NCBI RefSeq assembly: GCF_008831285.2
Contig: NC_045148.1
Span: 19,089,002-19,153,001, forward strand
Length of the DNA: 64,000 nucleotides
From: Nymphaea colorata
Taxonomy: Eukaryota > Streptophyta > Magnoliopsida > Nymphaeales > Nymphaeaceae
Direction: 5' to 3'
The notes under the pieces were generated by a model that made no database searches, had not been told where the DNA came from, and saw only the letters and a list, made by a program, of their open reading frames with translations. The position numbers and the translations under genes are program-made. Shown here piece by piece: positions 35,993-46,918 of this stretch (position 1 is its first letter; every line of letters starts with the position of its first letter).

Positions 35993-36881
35993 AATGGCCA
36001 ACTTGTAATTAGCCTGGAGTAAGGTGGAAGTATGGCGTTACCGAGGGGGTTGGCGCAATAGATGAGGTGGAGGCTGGTAGGTGGTCAGTTTTTGTTTCAA
36101 ATATTTAAAGCATCAACTCTTTTGATTGCAAAAAAGGATCAGCAACGCACAAGTTGAAGCGCAGTGGGCCGGCAGTCTGAGGCACCAAAACAGACCTTAT
36201 TCCTTAGGGGGACGAGCGGATGAGTGGAGGATTTGGCTCTCTTTCTTAGTGGTAGGATAAAATACTCCTCTTGTTTACTCAAGAACGCAGAAACATGGCG
36301 GTGGTAATTGTGGTGAAAATGACATCTTACATCTAATGAAAGAAACCTTGCAGCTTTTTAGTTTCCTTATTTTCTGCTTTCATTCAACATCATCTGAAGG
36401 AGAAGCTCTCCATGTGTTTTTCACATTTACGAACAATTCCTATTTCAGCATCCAACTGCAACTTCAAGTCCATGCTGAGCCAAAGTTGGCTGGAATGCCA
36501 TAAAAGGATTCCATGCAGGGAAAGAAAATGCAAGCCATCTGCAATCCTTAATGAGGCGAGTTCTTTCTTCAGGCTGAAGGGGAAGCGAAAATTTATTATG
36601 CAGAAGAAGAATATCCAGAAATGGGAAGACCAAGACCATCAAGTTTAACAGCATTCATCTCGCCATGTATGTGATCTGCATTTAATGGTGTTCCCTGTTA
36701 TAGTTTCTTTTGGGCAATTTCTTATTACGAATGCTATTTCTGCCGCTCTGTTGTAGGATTTAAGTTATCATAATTCGCAAATGAAGAATCATTCATTGGC
36801 CATCGGCAAAACTTTTTCTTTCTTTCTTCTTCTTTCGGGAATTTAACACGTTAGAAAAGTCAATTCAAGTATAGCTATTTG

Positions 36882-36912
<31 letters not shown>

Positions 36913-37105
36913 CACATCTGAAAAGTGGGTTGCACGTAGGACTTGGTGGGTTAGGTGAAGTTTGATGAGTGCACATTGCAGATCATGAATTCAAAATCAT
37001 AGGGATGTCGATGGTTTGGACATAATTTTATATCCGATTTTGATATTAATTCAACTACTTGAATTCAATGTGAAGAATCACAACGATTGGTAATCGGATG
37101 CAAAT

Positions 37106-37149
<44 letters not shown>

Positions 37150-37150
37150 A
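35993..37150. other. Intergenic with CT and AT microsatellites
   Basis: No gene recognised. (CT)n at 36885-36912 and (AT)n at 37109-37145 are the only clear features. The ORF at 36412-36648 (plus) has no recognisable domain. Confidence 0.5.
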
Positions 37151-37177
37151 TTCAATATATGTTTGTTTGTCACAAAC

Positions 37178-37420
37178 ATCCAGGGCATCGGGCAGGTACT
37201 CGGTATCAGGTCCGATTGGGCCCGGGTCAGCCCAACGGGGCCCGATTCGGTCCAATTTACTTTTTTATATTGTTTTATTTAATAATGATATATATTTTAT
37301 TATTAAAGTATATTTTATATTCAAAAATTTTTATTTTATATTTAAAATAACTATATTTTTTTAGTTTAACGAGATTGGGCCCGGACTCAGGTTTCAGGCA
37401 TACACCTACTTTATACAAAT
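37178..37420. repeat. GGGCCCGG-type dispersed element, degraded copy
   Basis: Begins near CAGGGCATCGGGCAGGTACT, contains GGGCCCGGGTC, GGGGCCCGATTCGG and an AT-rich middle, and ends with GGGCCCGGACTCAGG. The GC-rich ends with AT-rich core match the organisation at 51838-52112, so the two are probably copies of one MITE-like family. Confidence 0.5.
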
Positions 37421-39091
37421 TTTGATTTTCTTTCGTCTTTTATACTCATTCTTAAACTTTTTTTTCTACAATCCGATCGCAATTTGAATATGGAATTCAA
37501 AGGGATCAAATATGAAATAATACTCTGAATCAGATAACTATAATGAAATATATGATCAACCAAAATTTATCGAATGTAATAAGAAGATACGCCTTTAGTC
37601 ACCATAGAATCGACACTTGAACTCATCTCCAGGCCAAAGGCCTTAGCTTGGAAGTGTTTGATACATGTGCAGTGTGAGAACCATTAATTATCTGCTTGGA
37701 ATTTGGATCCATCCATGTTGATTTCAAACCCCGTAAATCCGGGTCTTCTCTTAATGCAAAACTGAAGAGTACGAATTTTATGTCTCAAGAAGGCCGACTC
37801 TCGGATCTGTTTATTAACAAAGCCAGGATTTCAGTGGGAAGTTGTTGTCTATTACTTAAGAAACAGAGGAGTGATTTAAATGTAAAAGCATATAAATAAA
37901 TCGCAATATAGACCCAATTTTTAATACCCTAATTATATTGAGCTATACTAATAATAAAAACACCTCAATCGATGGATCAAATGAAGTTGGTGGCAAATCA
38001 ATTCGATTCACCTGCTGATATGGAGGTGCACGTGTTATACGATGTCTATTCCTTATTTTTTTAATTATATATATATATATATATATTATTTATTTGAAAA
38101 AACAAATATTATGGGTTTTAGTTAATTATGTTTTTTTTAAATGATTGAATATGTAATTTAATATAAGATATAAGGCCTTCAACATACTATAAGATTTTTA
38201 AATGTCAATGTAATATAAACCTTGTAATATAAACCTTATTTATATATGTTAGGCATCAATGCAGCCCTAGACTCTAAAGGCAATCGAGGGGAGAAAGAGG
38301 AGGGCATCGGCTCTCTCCGACTATGGCAGTGGATTCTCCTCTCATTCATAGAAAGAAAGGTTACTAAAAATACTGATTTGGAGGAGTCATGTGTCCACTA
38401 ACACACATGTGAGAGCCTTCCTAAGATTTTGAGAAATCAAAATTTGCTATTTAAAAGTTTTAAAATTTATAATTTAATTAGTGTAGAAATATTGAAAAAT
38501 GCAATTGGACCCTGTAAAAAATTTCACAAAATTTATCCAGTTGTACAACTTTTCAAGTTTGGCTTGCAAAGAAAACGTAGCACCGGCCTTTGTTGACCTC
38601 TACACAAGCTGAAGCACCTCTTGGATAGGCAATGAAAGATACTTGTCCTGCCTTTCGGGACGGCCAGTTCTCTAGTGATTAATATGTCGTGGTAAAATCT
38701 ATCCCATCCATTCCCATCAATCGGTGTACTCCTTTGGTTGGGAGTCTCCATCTGCCGTCTTTTCTTATTCCAAGCCACTCTGTCCTTTGCATGAGTGGTC
38801 ATTCATCCAAATGAATTGGCTTTCTAACAGGACGTGCTTGATTTACACGACATTTTTCTCAATAACTTTTTCGGTGAAGAATGTCCATGGTAAAAGTCTT
38901 CCATGTATAACTTTTTCCTCAATGGGAAAATTTTTCCAAAAATGAGGTGGAAAAAGTGAGGCATGTATAGTGTGTTTACTTTTGGTTTCTCACGTGTGCA
39001 TTTCTCCAAAACAATACTCCACAAAAGCACTGCCCAAAATGCCATACGTAACTATCAAAAAACCAAAACTTTAGCACCAGCCAGTTGTAGG
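37421..39091. other. Intergenic, no gene recognised
   Basis: AT-rich with a short (AT)n tract near 38067-38087. ORFs at 37696-37899 and 38533-39045 show no recognisable domain. Confidence 0.45.
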
Positions 39092-39279
39092 TAGGGGTAG
39101 AGCTATGATTTTTTCATGAGAAAGGCCGCATTATAGTTTCAAAATTTTGACAAGACCGAAATATCTTTTTTAAAAATTTTATATAGGGTAAATGTTTTTT
39201 TAAATTTATATATAAATTTAAAAAAAAATTGAGAGGGCGGAGCCAAGGCCCCTGCCACCTCCCCTATGGCTCAGCCCTT
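39092..39279. mobile_element. hAT-like MITE with 8-bp target duplication
   Basis: Starts TAGGGGTAGAGCTATG and ends CTATGGCTCAGCCCTT, imperfect terminal inverted repeats. Flanks are GTTGTAGG (39084-39091) and GTTGTATG (39280-39287), an 8-bp duplication with one mismatch. The core is AT-rich and a subterminal GGGCGGAGCC block is present. Confidence 0.75.
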
Positions 39280-39496
39280 GTTGTATGTTGAAACAAAAGT
39301 TGCAAGTTCCATGTACTACATTGTGTGTAATGACCTAAAACTTTTGTTTCATGCATTTTGAATGTCCAAAACGTGTTCCACAAGATGTGTGACTGTGTGT
39401 TCACTGGATCTAGTTTTTGTGTCTTTTTACATTCAAACAAGCTCATGGGCCTCTTTTCTTGAATGAAGAAATTGGGTGTCACATCTTTTACCATAA

Positions 39497-39702
39497 GAGT
39501 AGAGCGAACCAAGGAGGGTAGCAGGGATCATGCCCCACCACCCCACACCCTTCAATTAAAAACAAAAAAAAAACATGTGATTTTTAAAATTTTTACTTAT
39601 TATATATAAAAAAATTTAAAAATTATATTTCAGCTTTGCTAAAATTTTGAAATTATAATTTGACCTCTTTAATAAAAATTTCTTGGATCCCCCCACTCGA
39701 AT
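39497..39702. mobile_element. hAT-like MITE, same family, no clear target duplication
   Basis: GAGTAGAGCGAACCAAGG at the left pairs with the inverse of GAGTGGGGGGATCCAAG at the right. The AT-rich core contains the TTAAAATTTTTA and AAATTTT-type sequence shared with neighbouring copies. Boundaries are approximate. Confidence 0.55.
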
Positions 39703-39750
39703 ATTCCTTTGTTTGGTTGTGGTAGGATTCACTAGAAATATGGAAATATG

Positions 39751-40341
39751 TCATCCATCATTGACTAGATTTGGATCTGTATTGGGATAAGCTATCATTT
39801 TGTTTATGCCTGGATATGGTATGTTAATGTAGTCTTTTCCTGGTACTGAGTTTTTCTCTCTTGGGTTTTTGTTTAGAAAGTCATAGATTTTCTTCCGATT
39901 TCTTAGATAATTATTTACTATCATGGACTGACTTTCAATCTTTTCTTTTTTGATGGTTTCTAGATAGGTTTGAGTTTGTGGTGGAGTGAACAGACTAGGT
40001 TTTATTAGGATAGAAGGTTTTTGAAAATTTTGGTTCAAATTGGTGTTCTTAAACCTTGGTTTGAAAGATATGTTTATTTCTTCTGGTTTGTTTACTTCCA
40101 AGGGTTTGGGTTCAGGAATATCTGAGTTGGTTTCTGGTCTATTGTCTTGAATTTTTTGCAAAACTTCGGTTTGGGTCTTCCATTTTAGGAGTTCTTTTAC
40201 TTGGTTCTGTAGCATTGCTATTTGAGTCTGGTGTTCTTCTAGTTCCATTCTGATCATCAGCATAAATAAAATGATCAATAATATAGTGTTAGTGCGATCT
40301 GAATCGCCATCTATCACTTTAGGAAAGTGACCATCCATCAA
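39751..40341 (-). pseudogene. Endogenous caulimovirid post-pol ORF, N-terminal half (diverged copy)
   Basis: Clear relative of the array ORF at 14097-18152: coiled coil starting MELEEHQTQIAMLQ, conserved FTPPQTQTYLETI, NPREKNSVPGKDY, IPYPGINKMIAYPNTDP, then truncated. The first ATG of the frame lies inside a duplicated untranslated segment, so the coiled-coil Met (~40250) is a likelier original start. It lies downstream, in minus-strand sense, of the RNase H remnants, which suggests the original order RT, RNase H, intergenic segment, this ORF. Function unassigned. Confidence 0.75.
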
Positions 40342-40500
40342 CAGATTTGGTATGTCTTTACTAGGAGCCGTTTGCTCTGGACTAGCCGTATTCTTTTAAC
40401 CAATAAGGTTTTTGGTGAATACGATTACCTTTAGCTTACTAAGAGACTTGGCATGGTGACCGCAACTCAGTATAATTAGTTTATATATCTAGTACATTTG
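40275..40500 (-). repeat. Viral intergenic segment, direct-repeat copy 1
   Basis: About 225 bases nearly identical to 41010-41250, both in the same orientation (period ~735). Landmarks are GATCTGAATCGCCATCTATC and CGCAACTCAGTATAATTAG. It separates RNase H from the post-pol ORF. Confidence 0.85.
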
Positions 40501-40933
40501 TTTCTGGTTGGTGTTCATAGTTTCATATTTATGGAGAGGACATCTGCATAACAGTTTTCGTTAGTCTGGATAACTTCAATATCAAAATCGTATAGTTTGA
40601 TGTTGTTGACTAGCCTTCTAATTTCTTTTTTTTACAATTGAATTTTCTAATTTTGCATTCAACCAATATTTCACTTGCGTGTTGTCAGTTCTTACTTTAA
40701 AGGACCGTTAATGGGAATCAGAAATCTGAAGGAATATTGTCAGTTTATGCAAAAGAACCCATAACACAAATGTACAGAATGTGCAAAGGGTAAAGAATTG
40801 TACGAAGTTAATCTCTAGAAAAAATTATCCAGTCAATACTTCAGTCACTACCATGAAAATGGAAAAGTTGTGATTGTTTGGAAACATATTCCAAAGAGAA
40901 AAATTCGTACAATAATAATCTGCACAAGGAATC
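40453..40933. repeat. Chimeric inverted viral segment, copy 1
   Basis: Minus-strand RNase H remnant (40520-40702) is fused at CTTTAAA/GGACCGTT to a plus-strand fragment of the C-terminal end of the post-pol ORF (about 40703-40818, GPLMG...NLKEYCQF...HKCTECAKGKEL). The same fusion, with the same junction, recurs at 47893-48378. One stop interrupts the plus-strand part after QKNP. The shared segment ends at CTGCACAAGGAA in both loci. Confidence 0.9.
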
Positions 40934-41009
40934 GTTTGAATAAAGCAAAGGCAGTAGTGAACACTAAAAGCAAAAGAAGATGTGACTAAAGAAAATGATT
41001 CGAGGATCA

Positions 41010-41250
41010 ATGATCAATAATATAGTATTAGAGCGATCTGAATCGCCATCTATCACTTTAGGAAAGTGACCATCCATCAATGGATTTGGTATGTCTTTAC
41101 CAGGAGCCGTTTGCTCTGGACTAGCCGTATTCTTTTAACCAATAAGGTTTTTGGTGAATATGATTACCTTTTTCTTACTGAGAGACTTGGCATGGTGACC
41201 GCAACTCAGTATAATTAGTTTATATATCTAGTACATTTGTTTCTGGTTGG
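41010..41250 (-). repeat. Viral intergenic segment, direct-repeat copy 2
   Basis: Second copy of 40275-40500, immediately downstream (minus sense) of the longer RNase H remnant, giving the native-looking order RNase H then intergenic segment. Confidence 0.85.
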
Positions 41251-41261
41251 TGTTTAGAGAC

Positions 41262-42275
41262 TCAACATAGAAACTTCTTAGTTTCTTTACAGCATAGTTT
41301 CATATTTCTGGAGAGGACATCTGCATAACAGTTTTCGTTAGTTCGGATAATTTCAATATCAAAATCGTATAGTTTGATGTTGTTGACTAGCCTTCTAATT
41401 TCTTTTTTTACAATTGAATTTTCCAATTTTGCATTCAACCAGTATTTCACTTGCGTGTTGTCAGTTCTTACTTTAAATTTTGTATAGACCACATATATTT
41501 CAAAATGTCTTAAGGAATGATATAGTCCTAATAATTCTTTCCTGTTTATTTCCTATTTTACTTTGTTTTCTTTACAACTTCCTGAGTGGTATCTGCAAAG
41601 ATATTCATTCTTATCATCTTCATATCTATATTTTAACACTGATCCATAGCTATATTCTGAAGCATCAGATTCTATAATCCATAAGAATAGTTTTTGTTCA
41701 TTCGAAAATTCAAGTTTGGGCAGATTTTTACAAACTGTTTTTATTTGATTAATATGTTGTTTATCTTCTTCAATCCAGTAATATTCTTTGTCCTTTTTTA
41801 GTTTTTCTTAGAGTGGTTTACAGTGTTTTGCTAAGTGTGGTATATATTCTCTAACCTGATTTACTAATCCTAAAAATGATTGTAATTTCTTTTTAGTATC
41901 TAAATCCTCTGTTTGTGCTATCTTTTGTACTACATGGGTTTGCATTTTTATTCCTGCTTTATCTATTTCTATTCCTAGAAATTCTATTTGCTTTTTACAT
42001 ATTCCTGCTTTGGTTGCATAGTTTATAAATTCATTCAGTAATTCGTAATGATCTTCCTGAGTGTGAGTGAATAATAATATGTCATCTATATAGATTACAC
42101 AATTTCTTAGTCCTTTGAATTGTTTGTCCATTTTTGTGTCCAAATGGTAAAACATTCTATTCATAGAATCCGTTCGAAACTGTGAATGCTGTTAATTTTT
42201 TACTTTCTTCTTCAAGTTTTAGATGGTAAAATCCACTTTTAAAATCAAATTTACTAAAGTATTGATATCCTAAAA
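41262..42275 (-). pseudogene. Endogenous caulimovirid reverse transcriptase / RNase H, 5'-truncated and broken
   Basis: Minus-strand order: FSKFDFKSGFYHL (RT motif A), GFYE then in-frame TAG in place of Trp, a short internal deletion with frameshift, CVIYIDDILLF (the YIDD catalytic box), GIEIDKAGIKMQ and SFLGLVNQVREYIPHLA (thumb). A stop precedes RNase H: ESDASEYSYGSVLKYR (first catalytic Asp), a TAG, RKELLGLYHSLRHFEIY (catalytic Glu), VRTDNTQV (Asp) and YADVLSR (Asp). The RT fingers are missing beyond 42275, where a plus-strand movement-protein fragment is joined. The family is certain; several lesions make it inactive. Confidence 0.92.
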
Positions 42276-42279
42276 ATGA

Positions 42280-42920
42280 AACAATATACGAAGCAGAAGA
42301 CATCCAATACCAAGAAGACTTAACCGAGGAATATACAGTACAAAGAGTAATATTTGATGATAAAATATTCAAACAAATAGAACTATAAGAAATTGATATT
42401 GACATTGAAAATATATTTGAATTTTCTCTTATCAGAAAAATCTCAGTTATAAAAAACATACTAAAGAAAAATACAAAAGAGTATTATATTATTAACCAAA
42501 GAGAACATGTTATAGATATAGACCAAGCTGTAGGAACAACCAGAGTACCTCTAATCAGCAGACAAAGTATCCAAGAGGAATTGAAACAACTAAAATTAAA
42601 AACACCCATGAAATATGTATATTTTGGAGGGATAGAAATTCTAGTAAAAGCATGTTTTAAAGAAGGAATAAATAGACCCTTAGAATTATACTTGTCAGAT
42701 GATAGGATAATTTACCCAGCAGAAAAAGCCATAATAGCTAAAATAAAAGGAAACTTAATCTATCAAAAATTAAAATTTATAATAAAACCAAATTATACTA
42801 TAAGCCTTATGGACCAAAACATAAACCGAAACTTAGTAAACAAAACGAATTACAAATTATTAAGCAAAGATTAAGTGTGAGTACATCAGGAACAACTAGT
42901 TGCCAGAAACAATTTCACAT
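42280..42920 (+). pseudogene. Endogenous caulimovirid movement protein fragment, copy 1
   Basis: 30K-superfamily movement protein remnant: VPLISRQSIQEELKQL, YVYFGGIEILVKACF, LELYLSDDRIIYP. A TAA near 42388 replaces a Gln codon seen in copy 2 (45407-46000). Relative to copy 2 there is an internal deletion of about 230 bases after NLV. The fragment is cut at ~42920, just ahead of the primer-binding site, and its left end abuts the inverted RT. Confidence 0.85.
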
Positions 42921-42941
42921 AAGAGAAAAATTTCCTAATTT

Positions 42942-42953
42942 GGTATCAGAGCT
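42942..42953 (+). promoter_or_regulatory. Pararetroviral primer-binding site (initiator tRNA-Met)
   Basis: TGGTATCAGAGC is the exact 12-base sequence complementary to the 3' end of plant initiator tRNA-Met, used by Caulimoviridae for minus-strand priming. It lies upstream of the plus-strand leader and viral ORFs, so it marks the origin of the viral genome map in this copy. Confidence 0.85.
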
Positions 42954-43915
42954 TGTAATTGTAACCAAGTATTCTAGTCAGGAAAAGCCTTATGGAGCAT
43001 GTTCTAGAGGCAAATAGTGGCAAGTTATCGTCAACCTCTTCGGGGATTGATGAATTATCTGTAAGTATGTTTGCTTCAGTTACGAAATAAAGTGTTAATT
43101 TTCCTTACGAGCATGTGTTGATGTTTTGATTTTTAAGCATGTGTAGAGTAGTCTTATTCTCTGTTATTAGTTGGACTTTACCTGAGTTTGACTATATGAT
43201 TCTCTGGCAAAAGAGGTGCTTGAATGTGTAACTCAAGAGAGAAAGACCCCAGATGAGTACCCACAAAGGCAGAGGCCGATCAAGGAAAGTGAGATGGTCA
43301 TGTCATGAGGGGAACACAGTAAAGGCAATTCTTGAGCTAAAAAAATCATATAGAGAATAAGAGTTATTTCAGCATATCGATAGATTATAAGACACAAAGC
43401 ACATACTTGAAAATGAGAATGTTTGCACTACTCGGACATGAAAACACTTCACAAAATATGGATAAAACAGACTTTGAAAAACTTTTATAAGATATAAAAA
43501 TAGTTTTGGAAAATCAGAAAAGAATAAGTAACCAGTTAAATGACATTTTGAGAAATATAAACCAAAGAAAACCTTAGATTCAGAAAGTAGAACGTGAACC
43601 AGAAAAACTTTATATTTCTAACCAGATAGTTAAAAGAGAAATAAAATATCTAACAGCTATGTCAGGACCTAATTATTGGGAGAATAATAATAGAATCATT
43701 TATATGAACAAATCAAAATATGAAACCGATTCAAAGAAAACATTTATTTTTGAACAGAAATGTAGAATAGTTGAAACAAACCTAGATAGGAAATTTTTGG
43801 AAATAAATAAGGATGACATGTACTTAATACTAGACGAAGAAGAAATGAATACAGAAATTGTACTAGATAGGAAAAAAAACTTAATGAAGAAAATAAACCT
43901 AAGCCTAGACTAAAG
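42954..43915 (+). pseudogene. Viral leader and first small ORFs after the primer-binding site
   Basis: The ~450 bases after the primer-binding site have no long ORF, as in pararetroviral leaders. From ~43407 a broken frame runs with stops at about 43489 and 43574, then opens from 43659 to 43913 (LTAMSGPNYWENNNRII..., C-terminus acidic). I do not recognise this protein. It occupies the place of the small ORFs or N-terminal part of ORF1 upstream of coat protein. Confidence 0.6.
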
Positions 43916-43969
43916 ACGTGACAATATGAAGGTTGTCCTGCCAATCAAGAACAGTTGGTGCAAGGTTGA

Positions 43970-44209
43970 ATGGACAAAGTAATCATGCTACTAGAAAAAT
44001 TAATAAAAAAAATTGATCAGAAATTTGAACAAGTAAACGAAAGACTAGACAAAGTAAATAGACAATTAAATAGTATACAAGAAGATAAAGAACTTAATAT
44101 ATTAAAAATTAACAGCCTACAAAAATCAGAAACTGATAATGAAATCGAAACAGAAAATTATGAATCAAGTGTGACATACACAAAATTAATAAGTCAGGAA
44201 CAAGATTAA
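43970..44209 (+). CDS. Viral coiled-coil ORF, remnant
   Basis: 79 codons with a strong N-terminal heptad pattern (LLEKLIKKIDQKFEQV) followed by a Glu-rich tail. It ends just before the coat-protein frame, from which only a stop and a few bases separate it. It resembles the short coiled-coil proteins of pararetroviruses in size and character only; no specific identity is claimed. Confidence 0.5.
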   Translation: MDKVIMLLEKLIKKIDQKFEQVNERLDKVNRQLNSIQEDKELNILKINSLQKSETDNEIETENYESSVTYTKLISQEQD

Positions 44210-44215
44210 CAGATC

Positions 44216-45330
44216 ATGGATATGGAAATAAATATGAATACGACACCTAAAGAAGGAATTAAGATCAAAGAAGAATATCCAACGGGATCAAGAACTCATA
44301 AAGGAAATCCAAGTAGAAACAGACATTATGATGACTATAGTAGAAATGAACGATGGGAAAGAATTTGGAAATGCAGATTCAAAACAAAAGTAGAAGAAAA
44401 AGAATGGAAACAAGGGATATTAAATCTAGATAACACGAAACAAGGGATATTAAATCTAGATAACACGAATAACATATTAGTATTACTACAAACATGGAGA
44501 GCAGAAATGAGTAAACACATCATGGAAAATAAAATAGAAATAAAAAGCGTACCTACATATATTGAAAATTCATTTGTAGGAAATGTATATTTATGGTTTG
44601 ACCAACTATCAAGCTCATCAAAAGAACCCTTGAGAGCAGAAACTGATAGTAAAGGTACGACAACTACAAATCCATTAGACATATTGAAAAAATATTTAGG
44701 ATCAATCAAAGCAGAATTTTCACATACAAACATTGACAAAATATATGAGGACCAAGTAAAAATAACTGCTAAACAAAACATACTAAATCTAACTATATGT
44801 GATATATGTTATTTAGAAGAATATATAGAACTATTCAGTAAATATTATTACCAGACAATTATAACTATATAAGAAAAACTGGGGTATCTAGACCTATTCT
44901 TTTCAAAATTACTACAAGTAATCTATGGACAAGTAATAAAAACCTTCCAGGAAAATAAACCAAAAGAAGATATGTTAGGATCAAGAATAGAATTCCTAAG
45001 AATATGGTTTAAAACAATGTGTGAAGAATATGTAAAATAAAAAAAACTCAAACTTATAATACAATCACCATATAAATGTTGTGAAGAACATACAACACCC
45101 TAACTAGGATGTCAATCAAATTACAGACATAGAAGACATAAAAAATGTAAGAAACTTAAACACTATTATAAAAAATTACAAAAAATATAAGAACAGATAC
45201 CCAAAAGGAATGTACTACATAAAAAATAAAAATAAGTACCCAAAAAACCCCAAAAGCTGTAAATATTATAATTGTGAAAAAATTGGACACATAGCAACAA
45301 ATAAAGCAAAGATTAATAAACATAATAGAA
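44216..45330 (+). pseudogene. Endogenous caulimovirid coat protein with degraded zinc knuckle
   Basis: Open to 44872, then several stops. Features are the central capsid-like block (YIENSFVGNVYLWFDQL), LEEYIELFSKYYY, then a Lys/Arg-rich stretch (RHRRHKKCKKLKHYYKKLQK) and a nucleocapsid zinc knuckle near 45262-45310. The knuckle should read Cys-x2-Cys-x4-His-x4-Cys, but the first Cys is Tyr and the last is Lys (YYNCEKIGHIATNK). A perfect 30-bp tandem duplication at 44408-44467 repeats the ten residues KQGILNLDNT. Identification as coat protein rests on the basic region, knuckle and position ahead of the movement protein. Confidence 0.78.
44408..44467 (+). repeat. 30-bp perfect tandem duplication in the viral coat frame
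   Basis: Two identical head-to-tail copies (44408-44437, 44438-44467) that keep the frame and duplicate KQGILNLDNT. The perfect identity suggests a recent slippage-type event compared with the many stops around it. Confidence 0.97.
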
Positions 45331-45406
45331 AATGATTACATAAATATTGAAGACCTTGGTGAAACAGATATATCAAAAAATGAAACAGTATACGAAATAG
45401 ATAGCA

Positions 45407-46000
45407 GTGGAAATGAGTAATAGGATAGAAAAACCTCAAGACATCCAATACCAAGAAAACTTAACCAAGGAATATACAGTACAAAGAGTAATATTTGATG
45501 ATACAATATTCAAACAAATAGAACTACAAGAAATTGATGTTGACTCTGAAAAGATATTTGAATTTCCTCTTATCAGAAAAATCCCAATTATAAAAAATAT
45601 ACTAAAGAAAAATACAGAAGAGTATTATATTATTAACCAAAGAGAACATGTTACAGATATAGACCAAGTTATAGGAACAACCAGAGTACCTCTAATCAGC
45701 AGACAAGGTATCCAGGAGGAATTGAAACAACTAAAATTAAAAACACGCATGAAGTATGTATATTTTGGAGGGATAGAAATTCTAGTAAAAGCATGTTTTA
45801 TAAAAGGAATACATACATCCTTAGAATTATATTTGTCCGATGATAGGATAATTTACCCAACAGAAAAACCATAATAGCTAAAATAAAAGGAAACTTAATC
45901 TATCAAAAATTAAAATTTATAATAAAACTGAATTATACTATAAGCCTTATGGACCAAAACATAGACCAAAGCTTAGTATTATATTGAAAACTATCATGAA
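45407..46000 (+). pseudogene. Endogenous caulimovirid movement protein, copy 2
   Basis: 30K-type movement protein: the open part 45407-45874 includes REHVTDIDQVIGTTRVPLIS, YVYFGGIEILVKACF and LELYLSDDRIIYP (conserved Asp motif). A frameshift at the end of this block (IYPTEKP then stop) is followed by IIAKIKGNLIYQKLKF and further stops. It carries on toward the protease frame that opens at 46027. Confidence 0.85.
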
Positions 46001-46026
46001 TCCAATTAGAGAAAAGATGTAAAGTA

Positions 46027-46618
46027 ATGACAATTAAATGGAAAAATATGTATGTTGTAACTAACAAACAAAAAATATCTGCCAGACGAAAAAACAACAA
46101 CACAATCCAGATAGGTAACCCTTTCAAGCAACTAACTACAGTAATACATGAAGATGAACCTTATTATTTAGAAAATGAACAAAACGAGTTACAGATTATT
46201 AAGCAAAGATTAAGTGTGAGTACATCAAGAACAACTAGTTGCCAGAAACAATTTCACATAAAAGGAACTATAGATAATATGACAAAAAGAATCCTTATCG
46301 ATACAAGATCAAAAGATAACTATATTACGCCCGATATGATAAATAATGATATAGTATTACCGAGTGAACATTTGTACAAAGACATCCAGGGAAACATCAT
46401 TAAAAGCCTAGGAAAGGTAAGCAAAGAGATAAAAATAGCAGACTATATGTTTGAAGAAGAATTTGAAATACAAACACTACGACATGACAACCTGACAAGA
46501 ATAATATTAGGAAACAAATGGTTAAATAAATATGAAAACTTCAAAATAGAAAAGAATGTACTAGAAATTGAACATCTAGGGAAACATATAATAATTCCGA
46601 GAAATTTAGATGATTAGC
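46027..46618 (+). pseudogene. Endogenous caulimovirid protease with mutated active site
   Basis: 196 open codons. After a polar movement-protein tail, the frame holds a retropepsin-like domain: RILIDTRSKDNYITPDMI, then LGKVSKEIKIADY and RIILGNKWLNKYENF. The catalytic signature reads D-T-R-S (46300-46311), so the invariant Gly is Arg and the enzyme would be inactive. The copy at 18651 keeps D-T-G-A. No RT follows on this strand. Confidence 0.8.
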
Positions 46619-46918
46619 CAAATAAGTAAAAGAAATTTTGAACAAGACATGAACAATGCGCTAGACAAAGCATTAGAAGAGAAAAGACTTAGGGAAGAAA
46701 GGCTTGTCAAAATATTTAAACTATGTATAATGGTATACAGATTCATTAACAATATTAGAAACGAAATAGAAGAAAAGAGACTAGCTCTAGAATCAGCATA
46801 TGTAGAATTTGAAGATGACTATGATTATGATGACGAATTAACAGATTACGAAAATACATATCATGATTATGATGGTGACATAATGTGGAGAAATATAATA
46901 AATAAAATGGAAGGATGA
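46610..46918 (+). CDS. Unrecognised viral ORF overlapping the protease end
   Basis: 102 codons whose ATG overlaps the protease stop region by nine bases (46610-46618). It encodes a charged helical protein (ALDKALEEKRLREERLVK), a short hydrophobic helix (CIMVYRFI) and an acidic Asp/Tyr-rich tail (EFEDDYDYDDELTDYENTYHDYD). Open and AT-rich like its viral neighbours. Function unknown; it occupies the position where RT would be expected. Confidence 0.5.
   Translation: MISQISKRNFEQDMNNALDKALEEKRLREERLVKIFKLCIMVYRFINNIRNEIEEKRLALESAYVEFEDDYDYDDELTDYENTYHDYDGDIMWRNIINKMEG

Noticed and set aside
43744-44781. Minus-strand ORFs over the viral coat region
   Set aside because: Antisense shadows of AT-rich viral coding sequence; the plus strand carries the recognisable motifs.
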